DNA of 5,241 nt, taken from assembly GCA_030147455.1 (NCBI GenBank), contig JASKZU010000286.1, forward strand, positions 1-5,241. Reading direction: 5' to 3'. The notes beneath the pieces are model-generated. The model was not told where the DNA came from, ran no database searches, and saw only the letters and a list, made by a program, of their open reading frames with translations. The stretch is from Planococcus sp. (in: firmicutes). GTDB lineage: Bacteria; Bacillota; Bacilli; Bacillales_A; Planococcaceae. Position 1 is the first letter of the stretch, and the number at the start of each line of letters is the position of its first letter. The position numbers and the translations under genes are program-made. Positions 5,018 to 5,241 of the stretch are shown here, one piece after another.

Positions 5018-5241
5018 ATGGCAGAAATTAAAATAGACGGCTTAGGCAAACGATATGACAGCGGTGCACTTGCTGTCAGTGATTTCAACTTACATATCAA
5101 AGACGAGGAATTCATTGTCTTTGTCGGCCCATCCGGCTGCGGAAAGTCAACAACACTCCGGATGATTGCAGGGCTGGAAGAAATCTCAGAAGGTGAATTC
5201 TTCATCGATGACAAACGAATGAATGATGTGCAGCCGAAAGA
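5018..5241 (+). CDS. ABC transporter ATP-binding protein, MsmX/UgpC-like, partial (N-terminus only)
   Basis: The first 74 codons are visible and the gene continues past the right edge. The Walker A motif GPSGCGKST spans residues 37-45, followed by TLRMIAGLEEISEGEF, as in MalK, UgpC and MsmX ATPases of CUT1 importers. The opening (MAEIKIDGLGKRYDSGALAV) and the stretch DFNLHIKDEEFIVFVGPSG also fit that subfamily. The Q-loop, signature motif, Walker B and C-terminal regulatory domain lie outside the window. The ATG is supported by AAGGAGA (5004-5010), seven bases upstream. It is transcribed divergently from the binding-protein/permease operon and probably powers it. MsmX-type ATPases can also serve several importers, so exclusive partnership is an inference. 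No symbol is given because msmX, ugpC and malK cannot be separated from the N-terminus. Confidence 0.9.
   Translation, partial: MAEIKIDGLGKRYDSGALAVSDFNLHIKDEEFIVFVGPSGCGKSTTLRMIAGLEEISEGEFFIDDKRMNDVQPK

Noticed and set aside
4827..5036. A plus-strand small open frame in the divergent intergenic region
   Set aside because: It starts within the importer leader, overlaps the ATPase start out of frame, lacks a ribosome binding site and looks like translated promoter DNA.
1..5241. CRISPR arrays, tRNA/rRNA genes, insertion sequences, phage or defence genes
   Set aside because: No spaced direct-repeat array, RNA-gene sequence, transposase, terminal inverted repeats or defence-type domains were seen on either strand.

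Overview
This window looks like chromosomal DNA from a low-to-moderate GC Firmicute. Shine-Dalgarno sequences are strong, promoters are SigA-like, terminators are short GC hairpins with T-runs, and there is a classical Gram-positive lipoprotein. The gene style suggests Bacillales, perhaps Planococcaceae. That placement is an impression from protein and codon style, not a computed one.

Layout: (1) Positions 1-257, minus strand: the N-terminal 85 residues of a VOC/glyoxalase-fold protein that runs off the left edge. (2) Positions 258-422: a divergent intergenic region with a very good SigA promoter for rlmN and a short CTGTAC repeat in the VOC leader. (3) Positions 423-1496, plus strand: complete rlmN, a radical-SAM 23S rRNA/tRNA adenine-C2 methyltransferase. 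(4) Positions 1497-1615: a rlmN terminator, then a second, bidirectional-looking terminator between the converging units. (5) Positions 1616-4779, minus strand: a tight three-gene CUT1-type carbohydrate importer operon, transcribed as solute-binding lipoprotein, MalF-like permease, MalG-like permease. (6) Positions 4780-5017: a 238-bp divergent control region. It has two back-to-back promoters, a near-palindrome between their -35 boxes, a 5'-leader hairpin, a second odd palindrome and a weak cre-like site. (7) Positions 5018-5241, plus strand: the first 74 codons of an ABC ATPase that resembles the MsmX/UgpC type of CUT1 importer ATPases.

Together the three minus-strand genes and the divergent ATPase supply every component of a sugar or oligosaccharide importer: lipid-anchored binding protein, two permeases and a nucleotide-binding subunit. 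The substrate cannot be read from the sequence. rlmN and the VOC gene appear functionally unrelated to the importer.

I see no convincing previously undescribed system. The points most worth a second look are the architecture of the 4780-5017 control region and the RlmN sequence type, which resembles the Lactobacillales form more than the Bacillus/Staphylococcus form.
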